From Fibrobacter sp. UWB16 (GTDB lineage: Bacteria > Fibrobacterota > Fibrobacteria > Fibrobacterales > Fibrobacteraceae), in assembly GCF_900215325.1 (NCBI RefSeq), contig NZ_OCMS01000001.1:558001-622000 (forward strand): a stretch of DNA of 64,000 nt. The letters run 5' to 3'. Under the pieces are notes generated by a model. The model did not search any database. It worked only from the letters and a program-made list of their open reading frames with translations, and was not told the DNA's origin. Below, one piece after another: positions 17,384-25,500 of this stretch; positions within the stretch are counted from its first letter, which is position 1, and each line of letters opens with the position of its first letter. The position numbers and the translations under genes are program-made.

Positions 17384-17728
17384 TTATTTTTTGCGTTTTT
17401 TGATAAAGTTTGCAAGCCCGACGGCAATCAAGATTCCCGCCGGGAGTACAACGGCAATTGTCAAGAGAATAAGTTTTTGAGCATCGCTCAAGCCTTTGAG
17501 CGATTGCTTGAAATTTTTCAGCTTGGCGAGCAACCCGGGCTTTTTTCCTCCCGAAGTGGAGCCGTCGGCTTCTTCGCCCAAATCCTCGGAACCAGCGAAA
17601 GATTTGAATCCGGGAATCAGAGCGAACAACTTTGACGCCGAATCCTTGACGGGTCCGACAAAACGGCTGACATAGGAGCGCACCTTGCCGTAAACTTTTT
17701 TGAAAGGGCGTTTCAGTTGTTCTAACAT
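17384..17728 (-). CDS. Small single-pass membrane protein, unknown
   Basis: The product is 114 aa and not recognised. An amphipathic, basic N-terminus (MLEQLKRPFKKVYGKVRSYV) precedes a Gly/Ser/Lys-rich middle. A hydrophobic segment (about residues 85-107, LILLTIAVVLPAGILIAVGLANFI) follows, then a terminal KKRKK. This predicts one membrane helix with a positive cytoplasmic end. AAAGGAG lies 5-6 nt before the ATG. It is 75 bp downstream of leuA and 31 bp upstream of the FISUMP lipoprotein gene, so it may be in their transcript. Confidence 0.65.
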   Translation of the reverse strand: MLEQLKRPFKKVYGKVRSYVSRFVGPVKDSASKLFALIPGFKSFAGSEDLGEEADGSTSGGKKPGLLAKLKNFKQSLKGLSDAQKLILLTIAVVLPAGILIAVGLANFIKKRKK

Positions 17729-17756
17729 ATTTTCTCCTTTATTCCCTCAACAAGAA

Positions 17757-17785
17757 GGCGATGGCGGATCAAGTCCGCCATGACA
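17757..17785. repeat. Type B short palindromic repeat
   Basis: GATGGCGGA and TCCGCCATGACA arms, lying between leuA and the small membrane gene. It is the only stem-loop there and could double as a terminator. Confidence 0.75.
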
Positions 17786-17803
17786 TTTCAATTGCGCGTA
17801 ACG

Positions 17804-19360
17804 TTATGCTTTCTTGTAAATCAGGTTCACACCGCCGAAGAGAGCGCGCATGTTTGCCTTGAGCGTATCGCTCGAGACACCGCGACCTTCAACTTCTTCG
17901 CCGTTAGCCTTCAAGACAATGCGGCTTAAGCCACGACCAGCCCACAACTTGTCCTTTTCAGGAACGACGAGCTGGCGGTACTTCACAAGCTCGACCGGCA
18001 TGCCGATTTCACGCATGAGCATGAGGGCTGCTTCGATCGGACCTTCTGCCGTCACGGACTTCACAAGCGCTTCGCCATCCTTCTTGAAGTGGAAAATGAA
18101 GCGGTTTTCGTCCGGGATAACTTCGATGTTGTTGAACACCAGGCGACCGTTCACGTTGACGAACTGTTCGCGGAACACGTCGAGCACGCGTTCGGCACTG
18201 AGTTCGCCTTCGGCTTCGCTCAAGCGCTTCAGCACCGGCTGCAACTTGGAAGCTTCCTGCAAGGTCATCTTGTAGCCGAACTTCGTGATGATTTCGTACA
18301 CGGCGGTGCGACCGCTCTGGCTCGTGAAGCTGAGCGTATCGTTCTGGTTACGGCCAATGATCGAGTAATCAATCGGACGATAAGCGCCCTTCTTCATGTC
18401 CTTTGTCTTGGAGGCACCATCCTGATGAATGCCGCTGCGGTGCACGATGGCTTCGGTTCCGATCAACGGAGCGCGGATGTATATAGGCACGCCGCTCCAG
18501 TGGCTCACGAGAATTGCAGTTTCGTAAATGCGTTCGAGGTGGAGTCCCGTATTGACGCCGGAGTTATGCAGACCAATCGCGACTTCATAGAAGTTCGTAT
18601 TGCCGCAACGTTCGCCGAGACCGTTCAAAGCGACTTCGAGCTGAGTTGCACCAACGAAGAAGCTTTCGACGGTTGCTGCAGTCGCCATGCCGAGGTCGTT
18701 ATGGCAGTGGACAGAAATCGTGATATTCTTGGGCAGAGCTTCATAGACCTGCTTGACCTGATCCACATAGAGCTTCGGGCGATAGCGTTCCACCGTGTTC
18801 GGCAAGTTGATCGTCGTAGCACCCGCTTCGACAACAGCCTTCAGAACATCAATCACAAAATCCATGTTTTCGAGGCAGTCGCCAAAATGTTCAGCGCTAA
18901 ATTCCACATCACCCTTGTCGCCGACGAGCGACTTTGCAAACTTCACGCACTTCACAGCCTTTTCCTTGACCTGTTCAGGCGTCATGTGCAGCACGTTTTC
19001 CATGGACAAGGGGCTTGTGGCAAGGAACGTATGGATGCGCGGATGCGGAGCGTACTGGACAGCTTCCCAGCAGCGCTGGATATCGCTTTCGATGCAGCGA
19101 GCGAGGCCAGAAACCACGACGTTCTTTGCAGTTTCGTCGCCTTCTGCCGCCATCTGCGCGGTGAGCTTTGCAAGTTCCATGACCGACTCAAAATCCATTT
19201 CGCTAGACGCAGGGAAACCGACTTCGGCACCTTGCACACCGAGCTTCAAGAGCAACAGATAAACATCTTTTTTCTGGGCATTGTTCCAGGGCTTCGGAAG
19301 AGCCTGGTTACCATCACGCAGTGTTACGTCATAGAAGAATGGTTTTCTCGTTTCAGTCAT
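17804..19360 (-). CDS. leuA: 2-isopropylmalate synthase (LeuA family)
   Basis: LeuA condenses acetyl-CoA with 2-oxoisovalerate, the first committed step of leucine synthesis. The 518-aa protein starts at the ATG at 19360, preceded by AAGGAG at 6-7 nt. A longer frame begins right after the attenuator T run and is rejected. The HMGL-like TIM barrel shows YDVTLRDGNQAL, the metal-site SVHCHNDLGMA, GLGERCGNTNF, and GIHQDGASK. A C-terminal allosteric-type domain follows from about residue 400. Homocitrate or citramalate synthase cannot be fully excluded by sequence alone. The leucine-rich leader upstream strongly supports the leucine assignment. Confidence 0.92.
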   Translation of the reverse strand: MTETRKPFFYDVTLRDGNQALPKPWNNAQKKDVYLLLLKLGVQGAEVGFPASSEMDFESVMELAKLTAQMAAEGDETAKNVVVSGLARCIESDIQRCWEAVQYAPHPRIHTFLATSPLSMENVLHMTPEQVKEKAVKCVKFAKSLVGDKGDVEFSAEHFGDCLENMDFVIDVLKAVVEAGATTINLPNTVERYRPKLYVDQVKQVYEALPKNITISVHCHNDLGMATAATVESFFVGATQLEVALNGLGERCGNTNFYEVAIGLHNSGVNTGLHLERIYETAILVSHWSGVPIYIRAPLIGTEAIVHRSGIHQDGASKTKDMKKGAYRPIDYSIIGRNQNDTLSFTSQSGRTAVYEIITKFGYKMTLQEASKLQPVLKRLSEAEGELSAERVLDVFREQFVNVNGRLVFNNIEVIPDENRFIFHFKKDGEALVKSVTAEGPIEAALMLMREIGMPVELVKYRQLVVPEKDKLWAGRGLSRIVLKANGEEVEGRGVSSDTLKANMRALFGGVNLIYKKA

Positions 19361-19432
19361 TTTTATCTCCTTGCCGGCTTCAAGACCGCAAAGTTCCTTT
19401 AATTTTTCAATCCAAAAATAGAATTTCGCCAT

Positions 19433-19463
19433 AAAAAAGAACCCGCTTCGTTCTCGAAGCGGG
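19433..19463 (-). terminator. Attenuator terminator upstream of leuA
   Basis: CCCGCTTCG and CGAAGCGGG form a perfect 9-bp stem with an AGAA loop, followed by TTCTTTTTT. It lies 72 nt before the leuA start and after the leader peptide stop, so it must be read through for leuA expression. Confidence 0.9.
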
Positions 19464-19521
19464 CGCTTTTAGGTTGAAATTCGTTTGAAAATCTTTGAAA
19501 AATCCCTAAAACCTCGCTTCG
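19455..19521 (-). promoter_or_regulatory. Leucine attenuator: antiterminator pairing region
   Basis: Leader bases 19521-19506 (CGAAGCGAGGTTTTAG, covering the leader stop codon) can pair with 19472-19455 (CTAAAAGCGCCCGCTTCG) as 6 bp plus 7 bp around an internal loop. The second arm contains the whole 5' half of the terminator stem apart from its loop, so the two structures exclude each other. A weaker TCGCT/AGCGA hairpin (19528-19524 with 19518-19514) could act as the protector arm. Confidence 0.82.
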
Positions 19522-19565
19522 GTAGCGATGCTAAGTAGAAGTAGAAGGTTCAAAGTTTTTCTCAT
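19506..19565 (-). CDS. Leucine leader peptide (leuL-like)
   Basis: The 19-codon frame encodes MRKTLNLLLLLSIATEARF, with six leucines, five in a row (CTT CTA CTT CTA CTT). It is followed by an antiterminator and terminator ahead of leuA. An in-frame ATG at 19571 would add MH. A ribosome stalled on the Leu codons for lack of charged tRNA-Leu leaves the 3' part of the leader free to form the antiterminator. The gene product itself is presumably not functional. This is the classical leu/trp attenuation design, seen directly in sequence; the regulation is inferred. Confidence 0.88.
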   Translation of the reverse strand: MRKTLNLLLLLSIATEARF

Positions 19566-19570
19566 GTGCA

Positions 19571-19578
19571 TGAATATA
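19571..19578 (-). promoter_or_regulatory. Promoter -7 box candidate TATATTCA for the leu leader
   Basis: Matches TAnnTTTG except at the last two positions and lies immediately before the leader peptide ATG, so the leader would be translated from its extreme 5' end. Confidence 0.4.
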
Positions 19579-19645
19579 CAAAGATTCGAGGGGAATGGCA
19601 AGGGGGGAGCAAGCCCAATTGTTGGTCATTTCACACAAAATAATG

Positions 19646-19653
19646 TATATTGA
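19646..19653 (+). promoter_or_regulatory. Promoter candidate TATATTGA with upstream TTG
   Basis: A TAnnTTTG-like box 43 nt before the TPR gene start. A TTG at 19622-19624 lies 21 nt upstream, in keeping with the -33 element of Bacteroidetes promoters. Confidence 0.4.
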
Positions 19654-19695
19654 AAAAGTCGATTTTTACAGAAGAGTTTTTCAAGCGTAAATAAA

Positions 19696-21096
19696 ATGAT
19701 GTTGCGTACTAGTTTCGTCAAAGCGTCCGCTATCGGACTTGCCGTAGCCAGCACATCCTTGTTTGCAAAGGCCATCGACACGCCGAATCAGTATCAGCAG
19801 GATGAGTGGTCTCCCGAATATGGTAGTAGCACCTGGATGTACGAGAACTCGGCAGGATTATTTGAAACGGGTCCGCTCGACGACTACCGCGCCGCTAAGC
19901 GTCTTTACTTGAACCGTCAGTTTTTGGACGCTGCATACGCCTTCGGTGAAATCCAGACCAAGTACCCGACATTCCGCCTTGTCGATCAGGCTGCTTTCTA
20001 CGAGGCAAAATCTTTCGAAAAACTCCGTATGCACAAGGCTGCTAGGGTAATTTACCGAGATGCCATCAAGCGCTATCCGCAAAGTGACCAACTTGCCAAG
20101 TATCACTTCCAGTTGATGAACATCGACTATAAGGAAGGAAAATATACAGAAGCAATGAATAAGTACCAGTACATTGCTCAGAAGTTCGGCAAAAGCGATG
20201 CGAAGGCTGACGCCGACTACGTTGCCGGCCAGATTAAGCTCGAACAGGGTCTCTATCAGGAATCCATTGACCTGCACGCTTCCATCCTTCCGGGTAATGC
20301 GAACTACCTCTACGCCCGCTATACCATGGGTATCGCTTACAGCCGTCTCTACAAATTCGACGAAGCCGAAAACTGCTTCCGCGCTATTACGGAACAGCCG
20401 GTTTCCAACAAGTCCGAACGTGACATACAGAATGCGGCTAAGGTGAAGCTCGGTCACATTTTCTCCTCTGCTGAAAAGCCGGATCTCGCAGCTGCCGCTC
20501 AGATGTACGGTCTGGTTCAAAAGGAATCTCCGGTGTTTGACGAAGCTATGCTTGGTATTGCATGGGCATTTCTTAAGGTTTACAAGATAGATGAAGCAAT
20601 CAAATATGCCAAGTGGATTATCAACAACCTTCCGGAATCCTTCATCGTGTCCGAAGCTTACCTCATAATCGGTTACTGTTACTTCATGAAGAAAGATTAC
20701 AAGAACGCTTTCGACGCCTTGATTCAGACTGAAAAGCTCACGGAACAGCCGTTTGTGTCCGTAGCTTCTCGTGATAGCGCACGTCTGGCTTATGATGCAA
20801 TGCAGAGCCAGCTCGACTCCGTCCAAGTTTTTGCCTTAGATCTTGCAAACCAGTTACCGACGCCGCGTGTGGAAAACAAGCGTAAAGCATTTCGCTCGAC
20901 TTTCGACAAGGTTTACAAGGTTATTGAAGATTACGCAACGTTTATGCAGAGGGTAATCGAGAGTGATCGCTTTGAATCTAACCGCAAGCGTATTTTGGAT
21001 GATGCAGGCTTTACATTGAGTCCTCCTCGAGTACATCCTGGGCCTTATCGACCTTATGATAATCCGCCCCTCGAAGATTTAAGCGATTTAGAATAA
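19696..21096 (+). CDS. Exported tetratricopeptide repeat protein
   Basis: The 466-aa protein has a signal peptide (to about residue 25, SLFAKA). It contains at least six TPR-like helix pairs between about residues 55 and 340, for example YLNRQFLDAAYAFGEIQTKYP, EGKYTEAMNKYQYIAQKF and KKDYKNAFDALIQTE. The remainder is helical with a proline-rich tail. Periplasmic TPR proteins of this size often act as scaffolds in envelope assembly; no specific partner can be named. The gene stands alone with its own promoter and terminator, diverging from the leuA leader. Confidence 0.82.
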   Translation: MMLRTSFVKASAIGLAVASTSLFAKAIDTPNQYQQDEWSPEYGSSTWMYENSAGLFETGPLDDYRAAKRLYLNRQFLDAAYAFGEIQTKYPTFRLVDQAAFYEAKSFEKLRMHKAARVIYRDAIKRYPQSDQLAKYHFQLMNIDYKEGKYTEAMNKYQYIAQKFGKSDAKADADYVAGQIKLEQGLYQESIDLHASILPGNANYLYARYTMGIAYSRLYKFDEAENCFRAITEQPVSNKSERDIQNAAKVKLGHIFSSAEKPDLAAAAQMYGLVQKESPVFDEAMLGIAWAFLKVYKIDEAIKYAKWIINNLPESFIVSEAYLIIGYCYFMKKDYKNAFDALIQTEKLTEQPFVSVASRDSARLAYDAMQSQLDSVQVFALDLANQLPTPRVENKRKAFRSTFDKVYKVIEDYATFMQRVIESDRFESNRKRILDDAGFTLSPPRVHPGPYRPYDNPPLEDLSDLE

Positions 21097-21121
21097 AGCG
21101 GAAAGAAAGCCAAAAAGAAAA

Positions 21122-21147
21122 CCCGACTTAGTCGGGCTAGATTTTTC
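21122..21147 (+). terminator. Terminator of the TPR gene
   Basis: CCCGAC TTA GTCGGG stem followed by CTAG and five T. Confidence 0.75.
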
Positions 21148-21165
21148 ACTTAATAAGAAAAGCAA

Positions 21166-21420
21166 TCACCGATTTCTTGGTAAGATTTCCTTTTTAGGAA
21201 CCTTGAAAAGTTCAGCCGCTTTCTCTGGGGTCAATATTCCGGCATCGACCATTAACTGAGCATCTTCTTTATGGGCATCGTCATGTCCTTGAGCATAGGC
21301 CCCTTGTCTCTCGTAAAGCAAGTCTGTCATACCGTCAACCTCGTTCAAAAGAATTTCGTCGGTGTACCCTGTCAAAGATACATCTTTGATGAAATCCTTG
21401 TCAAGTAGGCTTTTTAACGC
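21166..21420 (-). pseudogene. Gene remnant, possibly the C-terminal end of an Rpn-like protein
   Basis: An open frame of 84 codons starts directly after a stop at 21421-21423 and has no ATG at its head. It contains YERQGAYAQGHDDAHKEDAQLMVDAGILTPEKAAELFKVPKKEI. That layout (charged helix, then a small helix-turn-helix-like end) resembles the C-terminus of PD-(D/E)XK Rpn nucleases, including the one at 52511-53440. A TTG at 21375 is the only usable start. I read it as a 5'-truncated remnant; a short real gene is possible. Confidence 0.4.
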
Positions 21421-21525
21421 TCATCATAAAAGTTCAACCATCTGCAAAAAACGAAATATACCCCAAAGTAACAGTTCTGTCAAGTTCAATCATTGTGATA
21501 TTACGTAAAACCAACCCAGATTTTG

Positions 21526-21533
21526 TATATTCT
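21526..21533 (+). promoter_or_regulatory. Promoter -7 box candidate TATATTCT
   Basis: Box 9 nt before the ATG at 21543. It lies inside the longest in-frame extension (GTG at 21495), which argues against that upstream start. Confidence 0.4.
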
Positions 21534-21542
21534 ATCTGTTAT

Positions 21543-22124
21543 ATGCAAATAACTAAGATAAAAGTATCACAAGCGGTTCAGTTTTTTAAAAAGAATGATT
21601 TGTGGGCGAAAATCGCCTTTACCATAATCTTTCTTTCGTATTTGTCTTTGTGTCACTCCTGTTTTAATCCAATTGAGGGTGGGACTTTTCCCATATATGA
21701 GAATAACTATCCTGGAGATGTTTATGGCTTTCGAGTGAAAAATAAAGGAGCCAAGCAATGCGAATTGAATGGCAAAAGGATTTTCCTAGAACGGGAGAAT
21801 CAAAACGAATCATTTTGGTACGATTTCTTTGTTGATTCTAGGGCCTATTATGTTTGGCATCTCCTGTATCAGGACGATGATGGTGCAAGAAAAAATATTT
21901 TGACTTACAGGTTTGCGCCACATGGAGGTATTGGGGCTGTTGTTCAGGGGACGGGAATCGGAATTGATGAACGAAAGGATTCTATCGTAATTATTTATGA
22001 TGCAGAGCCATTGGATGGCTTTACAATAGAGCCTAGTCCGTTCAGTGATAAAATTGTACTTCAGAAAGCCGTTCCTGGCAAGAGCGTTATTTCATATCAT
22101 TGCGCTATGGAGTGGTTCAATTGA
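21543..22124 (+). CDS. Membrane-anchored protein of unknown function
   Basis: The 193-aa product is not recognised. An N-terminal hydrophobic helix (about residues 25-42, IAFTIIFLSYLSLCHSC) is followed by a soluble domain rich in aromatic residues and beta-prone stretches. The cysteine after the helix could be a lipobox, although the preceding segment is long for one. Its stop codon overlaps the probable start of the next gene, so the two are likely translated together. AT content is higher than in neighbouring housekeeping genes. Confidence 0.6.
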   Translation: MQITKIKVSQAVQFFKKNDLWAKIAFTIIFLSYLSLCHSCFNPIEGGTFPIYENNYPGDVYGFRVKNKGAKQCELNGKRIFLERENQNESFWYDFFVDSRAYYVWHLLYQDDDGARKNILTYRFAPHGGIGAVVQGTGIGIDERKDSIVIIYDAEPLDGFTIEPSPFSDKIVLQKAVPGKSVISYHCAMEWFN

Positions 22125-22471
22125 TCAAGAAACTAATAGATAAACTCTTTACCTTGACTGCTTTTATTTCTGCAGTGTGCTTGGCAGTTCATTATACGCC
22201 GGCAGCCTTGATAAAAGGAACCTATAGCTTTTGGTCGGATTACATTGTACTGTTACTATTCCCTTTAGTAATGCTTGTTTCGGCTATTTTGCTGTTACTT
22301 GATTTGTTTTCGTTGAAAATAGAGGTTGTCCAAAGAAAGGTATGGATGTTTTTTGCAGCAATCGGAGTTGTTCCAATTCTGCCTATAGCCTCGTTTGGGT
22401 TAATCTTGTTCGTATTTGATATCATCTACTATATAAAACATTTTTTCGAATTTTTAGTCGGTTTGTTTTAG
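22121..22471 (+). CDS. Small polytopic membrane protein, unknown
   Basis: About 116 aa with three hydrophobic segments: LFTLTAFISAVCLAVHYTP, YIVLLLFPLVMLVSAILLLL, and a pair of short helices near the C-terminus (MFFAAIGVVPILPIASFGLILFVF, read as one or two helices). The start is uncertain. TTG at 22121 overlaps the upstream stop as TTGA and has GGAG 8 nt before it; GTG at 22112 or TTG at 22100 would extend it slightly. The overlap suggests translational coupling with the preceding gene. No family recognised. Confidence 0.55.
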   Translation: MIKKLIDKLFTLTAFISAVCLAVHYTPAALIKGTYSFWSDYIVLLLFPLVMLVSAILLLLDLFSLKIEVVQRKVWMFFAAIGVVPILPIASFGLILFVFDIIYYIKHFFEFLVGLF

Positions 22472-22538
22472 CGGGTATATTAAAAAAGATTGATAGTCCA
22501 CAAGTAGACTAAAATCCCTTAAAAACTGAAAAATTTTA

Positions 22539-22546
22539 TATCTTTT
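22539..22546 (+). promoter_or_regulatory. Promoter -7 box candidate TATCTTTT of topB
   Basis: One mismatch to TAnnTTTG, 8 nt before the ATG at 22555; there is no Shine-Dalgarno sequence. Confidence 0.4.
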
Positions 22547-22554
22547 CGGCAATT

Positions 22555-25500
22555 ATGATTTTACTCGTCGCCGAAAAACCTTCTGTCGCCAATCAACATT
22601 ACAAGCCGATGCTGGAGCGTATTGAGGGTGAAAAGTTTACGCAAGGCGACGGGTGTCTAATCGGCAAGAACCATTGCATCACGTGGTGCGTTGGTCACTT
22701 GATTACGCTTGCTCCGCTGGACGCCTACCCCGGATTTGAGGGCGGTTGGCGACTTTCGAATTTGCCGCTTTTGCCCGAAAAATTCAAGTTGATGGAAATC
22801 GAGAGCACGCGAAAGCAGCTCGCGGTGGTGCGCGACATGATGTCGAAGGCGGACGTGCTTGTGAACGGCGCAGACGCGGGCCGTGAAGGTAATTTGATTT
22901 TCGACCTGATTCTCGACTACACGCCGGACTTCCGCAAAAAGCAGATCAAGCGTTTGTGGGTGAACAGCTATGTGGCGAAAGATTTGGACAAGGCTTGGAA
23001 GAATCTGGAAGACGCGACCGAGCGTTTGAACTTGAGCTATGCGGCAAGGCTCCGCCAGCGTGCCGACTGGATGGTCGGGCTGAATGCGACGCGAGCTTAC
23101 ACGCTTACCGCCGGGCGCGGAAAGATGATTTCGGTGGGGCGCGTGCAAACGCCGACGCTGAATCTGGTCGTGGAACGCGATGCAATTGTCGAGCAATTCA
23201 AGGAACTGTTTTATTACAGCGTTGTGGGAACGTGGAAAGGGTTCCAAGCGCAATTATTAGACGAAAGACGAGAGACGAAAGACGAAAGGGGACAACGTCA
23301 TCCTGAACAACGTGAAGGATCCAGTGACAGTCAAGGAGATTCCCGGTCGGAGCCGGGAATGACAAGTGAGGCAGAAACAGCCGCGGAAGCGAAGGTCGCG
23401 GCGGACAAACAAAGCAATTTAAAAGTTGCGATTTTCGAGAAAGAAGAGCCGGCGCAAGCTGTTATAGACAAATGTTCGCCGCCGGAAGAAGCGACAATTG
23501 CAAAGATTGACATCCAGCAAAAAAAGCAGTTCCCACAAAAACCGTTCGACTTGACGGAGCTGCAAAAAGAGGGCAACAAGCGTTTTAAATACAGCGCCCA
23601 GCAAGTTCTCGACTGCGCCCAAAACTTGTACGAAAAGAAGTTGCTCACCTACCCACGTACGGACTCGCAATACCTGCCGGATACGATGCAGCAAGAAGCA
23701 TACGCGCTTGCACAAAGACTTGCCACAGCGCAAGAAAAATCCGTCATGCGCGATGGCAATGAAAACTTTGTCTTCATCAACTCTAGCAAAGTCACAGACC
23801 ACTTTGCCATTATCCCCACGGGAGAAGAACCACAAAATCTCCCAGAGATGGAAGAGAACATCTACAAGCTTGCCAAGGAACGCTTTGTGCAAGCATGGCT
23901 CAAGCCGTATGTCTGGAGCGAAATGGAAGTTCTGCTAGAGGCAGGCAACGAAAATGGAGATTCCCGCTCAGAGGCGGGAATGACAGCTGAGGCGAGAGTC
24001 GCGCCAGAACTGTTCCGCCTAAAGCTCAAGCGGAATGAGGATTTGGGATTCCGGGCGCTCGCCAAGGAAGAAAAGAAGAAACCGTCGAAAAAGAAAAAAG
24101 GCGATGCCGGAACAGAGTCCGGCATGACAAGTGATGCGAAGGGTGCAGATGCCGAAGGCAAAGGCGATGGCGATGATATCACGAATATCGTCGAGACGTT
24201 CCCGGAATGGAATGTCGGCGACCACGCGCCTTTCGACAGCCTGGAACAGCAAAAGAAAAAGAAGAGCAAGCCCAAGTACTTCACCGAAGCGACGCTCCTT
24301 GCCGCGATGAAAACAGCAGGCAAGCAAATCGAAAATGAAGAACTTGCCGAAGCCATGAAAGAACGCGGTCTCGGAACTCCAGCCACGCAAGCAGGCATCA
24401 TCGAGACGCTCAAAAAGCGCGGATTCATCGAAGCGCAAAAGAATTATCTTGTTAGCACCCAGCGCGGACGCGAAGTCATCGCGCTCATGGACGAAAAAGT
24501 CAAATCGCCCGAAATGACCGGCGAATGGGAATTCAAGCTTTCGCAAGTCGAGAAAGGCAAGCTCACGCCGATTGAATTCCGCGACGGCATCGTGAATTAC
24601 GTCAAGGAACTCTTCGAACATCTGCGTCAAAAATACGGCAGCCAGTTCGAACGCGAAACTGTCACCGACGCGATTCCATGCCCGAAATGTTCTAGCCCGC
24701 TCGAAATTGCGCCGTGGGGCTACGTTTGCAAAAATGAGGAATGCGGCTTTAAGGCTGGCCACACCATTGCAGGCCGCACACTGAGCCACGCCGAAATGGC
24801 GACACTCCTGAAAACCGGCAAGTCCGATTTGCTCAGCGGTTTCAAGAGCAAAAAAGGAACGACATTCAGCGCCACGCTCACATTAGGCGATGACGGCAAC
24901 ATCGGCTTTGAATTTTCTGATGACGCTCGCGCCAAAACGCCAACCAATTATAAATGCCCCAAGTGCGGCAAGACGCTTTTGGATTCCGGCAACCGCCTCA
25001 TCTGCGAAGGGAACGACGTCACCACTTCGAACAACGAAAATGGCGACCCCACACTCACACCGGACACAGCCCCGACTTGCGACTTCGTTTTCTACAAGAC
25101 AATTGCCGGGCATGTCATGAGCGACACGGAAATTGCGGAACTTTTCAACAACGGCACGACAGAAATCATCAGCGGATTCTTGACCAAGAAAGGCACAACT
25201 TTCAACGCCAAAGTCGTCTGGGACAAGGATTTCAAGGCGACATTCGCCTTCGAGAACGACGGTCATTTCCACGGCACCGAAACCAAGTTCAACTGCCCGC
25301 TCTGCAAAAAGAAACTCGAAGAAAACAAGAACGCCATTTTCTGTCCGGCTTGCAACTTTACCTTGTTCAAATCTGTTGCTGGCAAAAAGCTCCGCGTTGC
25401 TGACATCAAGGCGCTCCTCACCGGCGGCAAGACAGAACTGTTGACCGGATTCAAAAGCAAGAAAGGGACGGAATTCGACGCTTATCTAAAGCTCGGTGAA

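Noticed and set aside
18089-19402. 437-codon open frame opposite leuA
   Set aside because: The minus strand encodes a complete LeuA with start signals and an attenuator; the plus translation is unstructured shadow sequence.
19361-19432. Longer LeuA start giving 24 extra residues
   Set aside because: That start would abut the attenuator T run, while AAGGAG lies at the right distance from the ATG at 19360.
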